Assembly (NCBI GenBank): GCA_964540445.1
Contig: CAZIMF010000019.1
Location: forward strand, 1 to 15,392
Reading direction: 5' to 3'
Source of the DNA: JALQXV01 sp964540445
Lineage (GTDB): Bacteria > Patescibacteriota > Saccharimonadia > Saccharimonadales > 2-12-FULL-41-12
Length of the DNA stretch: 15,392 bases
Positions within the stretch are counted from its first letter, which is position 1. The number at the start of each line of letters is the position of its first letter. Made by a program: the position numbers and the translations under genes. The notes beneath the pieces were generated by a model. It had not been told where the DNA came from and ran no database searches. It saw nothing but the letters and a program-made list of their open reading frames with translations. Below, one piece after another: positions 1-4,670 of the stretch.

Positions 1-1
1 T

Positions 2-94
2 GGAGAGGTACCCAAGTGGCTGAAGGGGACGGTTTGCTAAATCGTTAGAGGGGCGAGAGTTCCTGCGAGGGTTCGAATCCCTCTCTCTCCGCCA
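2..94 (+). tRNA. tRNA-Ser (anticodon GCT)
   Basis: Class II tRNA read from the fold. The 5' acceptor strand GGAGAGG pairs with TCTCTCC before discriminator G91 and an encoded CCA (92-94). The anticodon stem ACGGT/ATCGT closes the loop TTGCTAA, giving anticodon GCT for AGC/AGT serine codons. A long variable arm and a T-arm with GGTTCGAATCC are present. The gene is complete but starts at the second base of the window, so its promoter is outside. Confidence 0.96.
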
Positions 95-103
95 ATATAA
101 ATG

Positions 104-124
104 ACCGGCACTCGCCGGTTTTTT
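104..124 (+). terminator. Intrinsic terminator after tRNA-Ser
   Basis: Stem ACCGGC (104-109), loop ACTC, stem GCCGGT (114-119), followed by a T run to 124. It lies 10 nt beyond the tRNA 3' end and fits a rho-independent terminator. Confidence 0.85.
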
Positions 125-196
125 GTATTGTTAGGGGGGGTACGACCAAAGTCGTGTACTATCACTCTACTCTGAGCAGGGAAGCAACGTAGCTTT

Positions 197-225
197 TTTT
201 CATGAGCAGTTATGTCTGTTACAAT
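197..225 (+). promoter_or_regulatory. Promoter of the two-helix membrane protein gene
   Basis: A -35-like TTTTCA (197-202) is spaced 17 nt from a -10-like TACAAT (220-225). The expected start of transcription, 6-8 nt after the -10, falls on the ATG at 232, so the mRNA would be leaderless. The upstream in-frame ATG at 202 lies inside the -35 element, which argues against it as the start. Confidence 0.5.
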
Positions 226-231
226 ATGCTT

Positions 232-798
232 ATGCAACCGAATAACGAGCAGAACCCCGGCGGTAATTGGTCATTTCGTAATGAAGATGATGCCGTGGGC
301 CAATCTGAAGCTGGTTCTCCCTCTGAGCCCAGTCGCAATATTGAGCCAGTTACCTGGACTGCATCAGAGTTTATCGCCCACCAACGAACACCAGGTTGGT
401 ACTTATCTCTTATTGGTGGATTTGTAGGCCTCAGTATTATTATCTATCTTCTGACCAAGGATCTTATCTCGGTTGTAGCAATTATGATCGTAGCAATACT
501 CTTTCTTATTGCCAGTACTAAACGACCTGAGCAGTTACCGTATCAAGTAGACGAACATGGTATTTCTATTGGTAAGCGATTCTACCCGTATGATTTATTC
601 AAATCATTCGCTATGCGGCAAGAGGGTGCTATTGGCTCCATTACCTTTATGCCGCTCAAACGCCTGATGCCTGAAATATCTATCTACTATGCGCCTGATG
701 ATGAAGCCCGCATCGTCGATGTACTGGCCGGCAGCCTGCCCAATGATCAACGAAAAGAACATAGCGCCGATCGACTATTAAAGCATCTGCGTTTTTAG
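232..798 (+). CDS. Two-helix membrane protein with cytoplasmic C-terminal domain, unknown function
   Basis: A 188-residue protein. Residues 1-40 are hydrophilic and disordered-looking. A W-T-A-S-E-F segment (41-47) precedes two adjacent transmembrane helices at about 56-74 and 78-95. Residues 96-188 form a mixed strand/helix soluble domain starting K-R-P-E and ending in basic residues. The plan resembles small PH-like two-helix membrane proteins seen in CPR genomes; I do not recognise a named family with certainty. In-frame ATGs also occur at 202 and 226. The start at 232 was chosen because a -10-like TACAAT ends 6 nt before it and no ribosome binding site precedes the others. The gene is single, between two tRNA genes. 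It ends with TAG and has no clear terminator. Confidence 0.75.
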   Translation: MQPNNEQNPGGNWSFRNEDDAVGQSEAGSPSEPSRNIEPVTWTASEFIAHQRTPGWYLSLIGGFVGLSIIIYLLTKDLISVVAIMIVAILFLIASTKRPEQLPYQVDEHGISIGKRFYPYDLFKSFAMRQEGAIGSITFMPLKRLMPEISIYYAPDDEARIVDVLAGSLPNDQRKEHSADRLLKHLRF

Positions 799-818
799 CA
801 GCGGTTAATTACTGGCAT

Positions 819-844
819 TTTACAGTGGTACGTGTTACTATAAC
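819..844 (+). promoter_or_regulatory. Possible promoter of tRNA-Arg
   Basis: TTTACA (819-824) and TATAAC (839-844) resemble -35 and -10 elements and lie upstream of the tRNA, but the 14-nt spacer is short. Weak call. Confidence 0.25.
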
Positions 845-877
845 CCCTGTTTTCTCGCATTTTCTATTGCTATGTAT

Positions 878-954
878 GTACCCGTAGCTCAGCTGGATAG
901 AGCGTTGGCTTGCGGAGCCAAAGGTCGTAGGTTCGAATCCTATCGGGTATACCA
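878..954 (+). tRNA. tRNA-Arg (anticodon GCG)
   Basis: A 77-nt class I tRNA. Acceptor GTACCCG pairs with CGGGTAT, discriminator A951, encoded CCA 952-954. D stem GCTC/GAGC; anticodon stem TTGGC/GCCAA closes the loop TTGCGGA, giving anticodon GCG (912-914). T stem GTAGG/CCTAT closes TTCGAAT. A20 and C35, known arginine identity elements in E. coli, are present. The anticodon is unusual, since most bacteria read CGN with an A34 (inosine) tRNA-Arg. Confidence 0.95.
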
Positions 955-991
955 ATTTAAACGCCTCACGTAAGTGGGGCTTTTAAATTGG
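952..991 (+). terminator. Long hairpin / terminator directly after tRNA-Arg
   Basis: The core stem GCCTCAC (963-969) pairs with GTGGGGC (974-980) across a GTAA tetraloop and is followed by TTTT (981-984). The hairpin extends outward: CCAATTTAAA (952-961) is exactly complementary to TTTAAATTGG (982-991), separated from the core by one C-T mismatch. The extended form would include the tRNA CCA end, so the core alone is the likelier terminator and the outer stem may affect 3' processing. Confidence 0.75.
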
Positions 992-994
992 TAC

Positions 995-1094
995 GCTCGC
1001 GTAGCGAGCCAGAACCGTAAAAGGTTCGGCGGAGAGAGGCCACGCGCAGAAGCTTGCTTCGAGCATGACCGAACAGAGGAGCCGCGAAAGCGGC
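995..1094. other. Hairpin-rich intergenic element (possible structured RNA or palindromic repeat)
   Basis: Between tRNA-Arg and the DUF1304 stop there is no convincing gene, but hairpins cluster. GCTCGC/GCGAGC at 995-1009 (loop GTA); GAACC/GGTTC at 1012-1027; GAAGC/GCTTC at 1049-1060; GCCGC/GCGGC at 1081-1094 capped by GAAA, a GNRA tetraloop. An alternative long-range pairing joins GTTCGG (1024-1029) with CCGAAC (1069-1074) and encloses the third hairpin. The stretch is purine-rich and richer in GC than its flanks. Strand and function are unknown. Confidence 0.3.
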
Positions 1095-1112
1095 GATATC
1101 CTAATTCCTTAA

Positions 1113-1475
1113 CTAATGAGAAGCAATGACAGCGAATATCCCCAACACAGCTGGCAGCCCCTGGATAACCATAATTCGTTTACTGACGACAACTCCAGCT
1201 GTAATAGCGGCAACCACAACGCAACTCAAAAAGAATAGTTTCGCCTGAAAAGCCGAATCATCCTTGAGAATAAGAGATAAAAATAGCCCAGCGGAGAGGA
1301 AAAGATTGTAAACTCCTTGATTTATAGCCAGTGGGCGCGTAATTTCGGCCGTTTTAGGGTTAGTGCCAAACGCTTTCATGGCTTTAGGGGTTTGCCAGAG
1401 AAAGCTTTCGAGCATAAAAACCTGGATGTGAAACAGAGCAACAAACAATACAAGAACTGCTGAAATAATATCCAT
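1113..1475 (-). CDS. DUF1304 family small membrane protein
   Basis: A 120-residue protein with four predicted transmembrane helices at about 3-24, 52-70, 77-97 and 101-117. The order matches the DUF1304 family as I know it: helix 1 with F-H-I (15-17), then L-E-S-F-L-W and a T-P-K-A-M-K-A-F-G segment, then A-I-N-Q-G-V-Y-N before helix 2. Usual family length is about 115-125 residues, so it is complete. The molecular function of the family is not known. It is transcribed divergently from the VKOR gene. The ATG is exactly 6 nt downstream of a TATACT hexamer and has no Shine-Dalgarno sequence, suggesting a leaderless mRNA. It ends with TAG. The downstream hairpin-rich region may help terminate it. 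Confidence 0.88.
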   Translation of the reverse strand: MDIISAVLVLFVALFHIQVFMLESFLWQTPKAMKAFGTNPKTAEITRPLAINQGVYNLFLSAGLFLSLILKDDSAFQAKLFFLSCVVVAAITAGVVVSKRIMVIQGLPAVLGIFAVIASH

Positions 1476-1481
1476 GCCTTT

Positions 1482-1487
1482 AGTATA
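1482..1487 (-). promoter_or_regulatory. -10 element of the DUF1304 gene
   Basis: On the minus strand TATACT is followed by 6 nt (aaaggc) and the ATG at 1475. No good -35 is seen at 16-19 nt upstream. Predicts transcription starting at or next to the start codon. Confidence 0.5.
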
Positions 1488-1511
1488 CGCCTGTTCCCAA
1501 AACTCCGATCG

Positions 1512-1538
1512 TTGTTGCCGCTACTATTTTGATATACT
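1512..1538 (+). promoter_or_regulatory. Extended -10 promoter of the VKOR gene
   Basis: TATACT (1533-1538) is preceded by TGA (1530-1532), giving the extended -10 pattern TGN-TATACT. A TTGTTG (1512-1517) lies 15 nt upstream as a weak -35. The GTG start begins 9 nt after the -10, so the leader would be only a few nucleotides. Confidence 0.5.
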
Positions 1539-1547
1539 AAGACTAAC

Positions 1548-2189
1548 GTGAAGCAAACAAAAGCAAAATCTAAGGTCTTGGCAGCCTCCAACGCCCTGCA
1601 CAGTAAGCTTGACCGCTCACTGGCATATCTATTATCTGCCGGAGGCATTATCGGTCTCATCGCATCGTTCGTATTAACCGTTGATAAGATTGAGCTAATC
1701 AAAGATCCGAGCTTCCAGCCATCCTGTAATATTAATCCGATTATTAGTTGCGGGTCAGTAATGGCGACACATCAATCAGAGGCGTTTGGTTTTCCAAATT
1801 CAATACTCGGCATTATTAGTTTTACGGCAGTAACAGTAGTGGGGTTCTCGCTGTTAGCAGGAGCGAGGTTTAAACGCTGGTATTGGTTGGCTCTGCAAGC
1901 GGGCCTCCTCTTCGCTGTTGGTTTTGTCCATTGGCTTATCTTCCAGACTATCTACCGCATTAACGCGCTCTGCCCGTACTGCATGGTTGTCTGGGCCATG
2001 GTAATATCAATATTCTGGTACGTTACACTGTATAACATCCGCAATGGTCACATCGTTATTTCGGCGCGACTCAAGTCGGTTTGTAACTTCGCCCAAAAAC
2101 ATCATGCCGATATTTTGTTTCTTTGGTTTGTAGTTATTGTAAGCCTAATTCTTACTCATTTCTGGTACTACTGGAAAACATTGCTGTAG
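1548..2189 (+). CDS. VKOR family (vitamin K epoxide reductase-like) quinone-dependent disulfide oxidase
   Basis: A 213-residue integral membrane protein, complete for a bacterial VKOR without a fused thioredoxin domain. Helices lie at about 27-45, 85-105, 112-133, 143-162 and 189-208. Catalytic features are visible: the loop pair C60 and C68 in a N-P-I-I-S-C-G-S context, the G-F-P-N (81-84) family signature, and the quinone-side C142-P-Y-C145. Bacterial VKORs reoxidise a DsbA-like partner and pass electrons to quinone, so they drive disulfide formation outside the membrane. No DsbA gene is in the window. The neighbouring pilin array is rich in paired cysteines, a plausible substrate set (inference). 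The start is GTG, close behind an extended -10. The 3' end overlaps the convergent ComF gene by 38 nt. Confidence 0.93.
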   Translation: MKQTKAKSKVLAASNALHSKLDRSLAYLLSAGGIIGLIASFVLTVDKIELIKDPSFQPSCNINPIISCGSVMATHQSEAFGFPNSILGIISFTAVTVVGFSLLAGARFKRWYWLALQAGLLFAVGFVHWLIFQTIYRINALCPYCMVVWAMVISIFWYVTLYNIRNGHIVISARLKSVCNFAQKHHADILFLWFVVIVSLILTHFWYYWKTLL

Positions 2190-2871
2190 GCGAGCTAGCA
2201 GGGGCATGGGCCACTACGGCAGCATCGATAGCTGTAACGCCACTGAGCTGCAGTATTGCAGCGGCTGACTCGAGTGTTGCCCCGGTAGTTAGCACGTCGT
2301 CAATCAATAGGATATGCTTGGCAGTTATACCTTTGGGTTTATGAACTGCGAATGCGCCTTGCAGCTGCTTGAAACGAACGTTACGGCTAGCCCCGACTTG
2401 GCGGGTAGATTTAGCCCGCCGTAATATATCTACATAGGTAAGTTTCTGCTTTTTTGCGAATAACTTGGCAATGAGCTGTGCCTGATCGTACCCTCGCAAA
2501 CGAATACGAGAGTGTACAGTGGGAACGTGCGTAACAAATGTGTCTTTTGGAAGCGTAGGTAAGTAGCTACTAAGCCACTCGGCAAGTGGCTCGGCCATGG
2601 CTTTTGTACGGTTGAATTTAAGCAAGGCAATAGCTTCTTTTATGGTGTTTTCGTAAACAAGCCCGCTCCAAACTCGTTGCAGGGCACGCTGCCTAGAACA
2701 ATGAGGGCAAGGGGTTAGGAGCGACAACGATAATTCGCACTGATAACACCGAAAATATGGCAAAATTAGCTTTGTGGTTGCGCAATCCTTGCACAGCGGC
2801 AAGCCTTCGCGCCTACACATAATGCAGGTATGCGGGGCTAGCAAGGAAACAGTCTTTTCTATAAGGTTCAT
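2152..2871 (-). CDS. ComF family phosphoribosyltransferase-like protein
   Basis: A 239-residue cytoplasmic protein. The N-terminus has four C-x-x-C pairs (C16/C19, C27/C30, C42/C45, C55/C58), a likely zinc-binding region typical of ComF. R-G-Y-D-Q (126-130) follows, and a PRPP-loop motif I-D-D-V-L-T-T-G-A-T sits at about 180-189, as in type I phosphoribosyltransferases. In naturally competent bacteria ComF assists DNA uptake; a role in competence here is inferred from family only. An open frame extends to an ATG at 2967. The start at 2871 is preferred because M-N-L-I-E-K matches typical ComF N-termini, the 32 extra residues look unrelated, and a TATTCT lies 6 nt before it. It ends inside the VKOR 3' end, and no terminator separates the pair. 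Confidence 0.9.
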   Translation of the reverse strand: MNLIEKTVSLLAPHTCIMCRREGLPLCKDCATTKLILPYFRCYQCELSLSLLTPCPHCSRQRALQRVWSGLVYENTIKEAIALLKFNRTKAMAEPLAEWLSSYLPTLPKDTFVTHVPTVHSRIRLRGYDQAQLIAKLFAKKQKLTYVDILRRAKSTRQVGASRNVRFKQLQGAFAVHKPKGITAKHILLIDDVLTTGATLESAAAILQLSGVTAIDAAVVAHAPASSPTAMFSSSTRNE

Positions 2872-2877
2872 CGCTGT

Positions 2878-2883
2878 AGAATA
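2878..2883 (-). promoter_or_regulatory. -10 element of the ComF gene
   Basis: Minus-strand TATTCT followed by acagcg and the ATG at 2871. No Shine-Dalgarno sequence is present. The -35 is poor. An alternative TATAAA at 2979-2984 lies 11 nt before the upstream ATG at 2967. Confidence 0.4.
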
Positions 2884-2949
2884 GGCCCACGGGATTATTT
2901 TTTTCTGAATTGTAGTAATTATTGTGTTGTAAATAAGTAAGGAATCCGC

Positions 2950-2977
2950 TTGCACCTTAGGGTACATAAGCTATACT
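2950..2977 (+). promoter_or_regulatory. Possible promoter of hsp20
   Basis: TTGCAC (2950-2955) and TATACT (2972-2977) with a 16-nt spacer. Transcription would begin near 2984, giving a leader of about 79 nt, unlike the short or absent leaders predicted for neighbouring genes. Confidence 0.4.
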
Positions 2978-2990
2978 GTTTATAAGATAA

Positions 2991-3000
2991 AAACGCAAGA
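2991..3000 (+). repeat. Left arm of a 10-bp inverted repeat flanking hsp20
   Basis: AAACGCAAGA in the hsp20 leader is the exact reverse complement of TCTTGCGTTT at 3569-3578 just after the stop codon. In the mRNA the 5' and 3' untranslated ends could pair. Confidence 0.7.
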
Positions 3001-3044
3001 CGTCTGCCTAAACACTGACTCTAAAAAGAACAATCTAACAAAAC

Positions 3045-3062
3045 TACCTGGAGGGTACCAGT
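3045..3062 (+). promoter_or_regulatory. Hsp20 ribosome binding site inside competing hairpins
   Basis: Strong Shine-Dalgarno GGAGGG (3050-3055), 7 nt from the ATG. Two alternative 4-bp hairpins overlap it: CTGG (3048-3051) with CCAG (3058-3061), and TACC (3045-3048) with GGTA (3054-3057). Both would occlude part of the site, a geometry compatible with an RNA thermometer, though the stems are short. Confidence 0.4.
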
Positions 3063-3563
3063 ATGGCGCGACGAAATCGCGACGAAGATCTATTGATGGA
3101 AGACGAGCTGACCGCTGCTTTCCTAGGAGATGATGACTTTAGTTCAAATGATACCGCACCCGTAGCTGCAACCGATAATGGGGCAGCAGCAGGCCAGCAG
3201 CAGGCCACAGCCGACGAATGGGACGAAGAAGACGCTGTTCCCGGACAATTAGCCGTTGATGTCTACGAAACCCGTGAACGGCTTGTAGTGAAGGCTCGTA
3301 CCGCCGGCGTAAACAAGCACGACTTAGATGTTAGTATCTCAGACAATACGTTAAGCATTCGCGGCACACTCAGCGCCGGTAACGAAGAAGACGTTGAAAA
3401 CTACTTCGTTCAAGAATGTTATTGGGGCGAATTTAGCCGTAGCATTGCGCTACCGGTTCCTGTTAAAGAAGACGAGATAGAAGCCGTTTTAAAAGACGGA
3501 GTTTTGACAGTCAGCTTTACCAAGGTAAAACAAGATACAATCAAGAAAATACAAGTTCTCTAA
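3063..3563 (+). CDS. Hsp20 / small heat shock protein (alpha-crystallin domain)
   Basis: A 166-residue protein. Residues 1-60 form an acidic, Ala/Gln-rich flexible arm. The alpha-crystallin domain runs from about 61 to 153 and includes the conserved A-V-L-K-D-G-V-L-T-V (141-150) ending of the domain. A C-terminal I163-Q-V165 resembles the I-x-I/V tail motif used for oligomer assembly. Small Hsps are ATP-independent cytoplasmic holdases that bind unfolding proteins. The start is fixed by a strong GGAGGG. The gene is monocistronic: its promoter is in the gap after the divergent ComF, and it ends at a strong bidirectional terminator shared with the pilin array. Its leader and trailer carry a perfect 10-nt inverted repeat. 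Confidence 0.95.
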   Translation: MARRNRDEDLLMEDELTAAFLGDDDFSSNDTAPVAATDNGAAAGQQQATADEWDEEDAVPGQLAVDVYETRERLVVKARTAGVNKHDLDVSISDNTLSIRGTLSAGNEEDVENYFVQECYWGEFSRSIALPVPVKEDEIEAVLKDGVLTVSFTKVKQDTIKKIQVL

Positions 3564-3568
3564 ACAAA

Positions 3569-3578
3569 TCTTGCGTTT
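3569..3578 (+). repeat. Right arm of the inverted repeat flanking hsp20
   Basis: TCTTGCGTTT, 5 nt after the hsp20 stop and 3 nt before the terminator stem; complementary to 2991-3000. Confidence 0.7.
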
Positions 3579-3581
3579 ACT

Positions 3582-3610
3582 AAAAAGACCTCCGCTCGGG
3601 AGGTCTTTTT
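3582..3610. terminator. Bidirectional terminator between hsp20 and the pilin array
   Basis: A perfect 12-bp stem AAAAAGACCTCC (3582-3593) and GGAGGTCTTTTT (3599-3610) with loop GCTCG. It provides a T run in both directions and sits between the convergent ends of hsp20 and the last pilin gene. Confidence 0.95.
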
Positions 3611-3634
3611 ATATGAAGCTTGTTCTAAATAGTA

Positions 3635-4096
3635 CTAGGTAGTCGTTCCCGCAGCCTTACTTAAGACAAATCGAACGATGAACTGAGCTAGGGCTACAAT
3701 GATTAAACCAATGATGGCGTAGAGGATTGTGTTTTTAGCACCGGTTACATTGCCAGAGTCGCCGCCGGAGGTGATGTACTTAAGACCACCGATGATGATG
3801 AAGATGACGGCAATAATACCAACGATAACCGAGAAGATGTTAATGATCTGGGTGATGAGGGAGTTGACTTTGGATTCAGTGTCAGCTGCGCCTTCGGCAC
3901 AACTTGTGGCCGCGTCAGTAGTACTAGAAGTTATCTGAAGGCTATTGGCGCCTTGGCAGATAGCTCCTTGCGGATCGGGGCTAGTGGTTGCGCCGCCAGC
4001 AGGAGCCTGAGCCGCTGCAACACCGGTAAGGCCAACTGTAGTTAATAAGCTTAACGCAATGATTTTAAGTAGATTGTTTTTGATTTTTTGAAGCAT
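3635..4096 (-). CDS. T4SS pilin-like protein, array member 9 (distal; nearly identical twin of member 8)
   Basis: A 153-residue pilin-like protein of VirB2/TrbC type. The signal peptide M-L-Q-K-I-K-N-N... ends near A-A-A-Q (27-30). The exposed region (about 31-75) has C47 and C66. Two transmembrane helices (about 82-104 and 124-146) flank the loop T-S-G-G-D-S. The C-terminus is V-R-F-V-L-S-K plus a short Ala/Gly/Thr tail. Family knowledge suggests that such proteins are inserted in the membrane and extracted to form T4SS fibres or pore subunits. Residues 76-150 are encoded by DNA identical to that of the neighbouring copy, while residues 31-75 differ strongly. Upstream lies TTGATA-17 nt-TATAAA, 5 nt before the ATG, so it can be expressed separately from the operon. 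It ends with TAG before the shared terminator. Confidence 0.85.
   Translation of the reverse strand: MLQKIKNNLLKIIALSLLTTVGLTGVAAAQAPAGGATTSPDPQGAICQGANSLQITSSTTDAATSCAEGAADTESKVNSLITQIINIFSVIVGIIAVIFIIIGGLKYITSGGDSGNVTGAKNTILYAIIGLIIVALAQFIVRFVLSKAAGTTT
3645..3871 (-). repeat. Copy A of a 227-nt perfect direct repeat (constant membrane domain)
   Basis: Identical base for base to 4147-4373 (offset 502). It encodes the two-helix pilin domain of members 9 and 8. Identity stops abruptly at 3871/4373, at the boundary with the exposed domain. Confidence 0.95.
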
Positions 4097-4113
4097 GTTA
4101 GTTTATACCTTTC
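4077..4113 (-). repeat. Copy A of a 37-nt leader and signal-peptide repeat
   Basis: Identical to 4573-4609 (offset 496). It spans the TATAAA-like box, the ATG and the first codons of pilin members 9 and 8. Confidence 0.9.
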
Positions 4114-4130
4114 CTTTATATCCTTATCAA
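4102..4130 (-). promoter_or_regulatory. Internal promoter of the last pilin gene
   Basis: On the minus strand TTGATA (4125-4130) and TATAAA (4102-4107) are separated by exactly 17 nt, 5/6 matches to each sigma-70 consensus. The -10 ends 5 nt before the ATG at 4096, so the transcript would be leaderless. The -35 begins directly after the stop codon of the preceding pilin. A GGAAAGG within the spacer sits too far from the ATG (11 nt) to be a good ribosome binding site. Confidence 0.6.
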
Positions 4131-4592
4131 TTACGGAGTAGTTGTTGTTCCCGCAGCCTTACTTAAGACAAATCGAACGATGAACTGAGCTAGGGCTACA
4201 ATGATTAAACCAATGATGGCGTAGAGGATTGTGTTTTTAGCACCGGTTACATTGCCAGAGTCGCCGCCGGAGGTGATGTACTTAAGACCACCGATGATGA
4301 TGAAGATGACGGCAATAATACCAACGATAACCGAGAAGATGTTAATGATCTGGGTGATGAGGGAGTTGACTTTATCTTCGGTGCCGGTAGCAGCTGTTGC
4401 ACAAGTTGCAGTAGGGGTAGACTGAATCTGGAGCGTTTCGGCACCTGCGCATATTGCTTCTTGAGGGTTCGCCCCGGTGCCTGTCGCAGCAGGTGCAGGC
4501 GTTTGAGCAGCTACAACCCCCGTTAAGCCGCATACGGTTAATAGAGTTAAGGCCACTGTCTTAAGAACATTATTTTTGATTTTTTGAAGCAT
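4131..4592 (-). CDS. T4SS pilin-like protein, array member 8
   Basis: A 153-residue twin of member 9. The signal peptide starts with the same eight residues and ends near V-A-A-Q (27-30). The exposed part (31-73) carries C48 and C64 in a different, Thr/Ala/Pro-rich sequence. An additional C21 lies in the signal peptide. From K74 on, the two helices and S-G-G-D-S loop are encoded by the same DNA as member 9. The pattern, identical 3' part and leader with diverged middle, suggests recent duplication or gene conversion combined with change of the exposed region. Weak GAAAGG precedes the ATG at a long spacing. A possible promoter lies at 4624-4653. Ends with TAA, 34 nt before member 9. Confidence 0.85.
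   Translation of the reverse strand: MLQKIKNNVLKTVALTLLTVCGLTGVVAAQTPAPAATGTGANPQEAICAGAETLQIQSTPTATCATAATGTEDKVNSLITQIINIFSVIVGIIAVIFIIIGGLKYITSGGDSGNVTGAKNTILYAIIGLIIVALAQFIVRFVLSKAAGTTTTP
4147..4373 (-). repeat. Copy B of the 227-nt perfect direct repeat
   Basis: Identical to 3645-3871, including all synonymous positions. The third pilin (4671-5135) shares long stretches near the 3' end but is already diverged. Confidence 0.95.
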
Positions 4593-4609
4593 GTTAGTTT
4601 ATACCTTTC
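4573..4609 (-). repeat. Copy B of the 37-nt leader and signal-peptide repeat
   Basis: Identical to 4077-4113. Sequences further upstream differ; the TTGATA -35 found before copy A is absent here. Confidence 0.9.
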
Positions 4610-4623
4610 GCTAATTCTCTTAA

Positions 4624-4653
4624 TTTATACCATGCGGGCATATGTTTCTACAA
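4624..4653 (-). promoter_or_regulatory. Possible internal promoter of pilin member 8
   Basis: Minus-strand TTGTAG (4648-4653) and TATAAA (4624-4629) with an 18-nt spacer; the -35 matches only 3/6. Predicted leader about 25 nt with GAAAGG. Confidence 0.35.
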
Positions 4654-4664
4654 ACTCCATATGC
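4638..4664. repeat. 7-bp inverted repeat in the gap between pilin members 7 and 8
   Basis: GCATATG (4638-4644) and CATATGC (4658-4664) with a 13-nt loop and no T run, so not a typical terminator. It overlaps the possible promoter at 4624-4653 and could be an operator or RNA processing site. Confidence 0.4.
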
Positions 4665-4670
4665 TAAGTT

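Noticed and set aside
182..200. Short stem AAGC/GCTT with T run as a second terminator before the first gene
   Set aside because: The stem has only 4 bp, and its T run overlaps the likely -35 of the next promoter.
202..231. Upstream in-frame ATGs (202, 226) for the first membrane protein
   Set aside because: They lie in or directly beside the predicted -35/-10 elements, and the extra residues add nothing recognisable.
37..237. Minus-strand open frame of 66 codons across the tRNA-Ser gene
   Set aside because: It is antisense to a clear tRNA and to its terminator; frames like this over tRNA-Ser genes are commonly misannotated proteins.
2123..2344. Plus-strand open frame over the ComF C-terminus
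   Set aside because: Shadow frame of ComF and the end of VKOR, with no ribosome binding site and no family resemblance.
2872..2967. Longer start for ComF at 2967
   Set aside because: The 32 added residues do not resemble ComF N-termini, and a -10-like hexamer sits 6 nt before the internal ATG. The longer form is not fully excluded.
3645..4373. CRISPR array or insertion sequence as the source of the long direct repeat
   Set aside because: There are only two copies, each entirely within a coding sequence in frame, with no spacer regularity, no transposase and no terminal inverted repeats.
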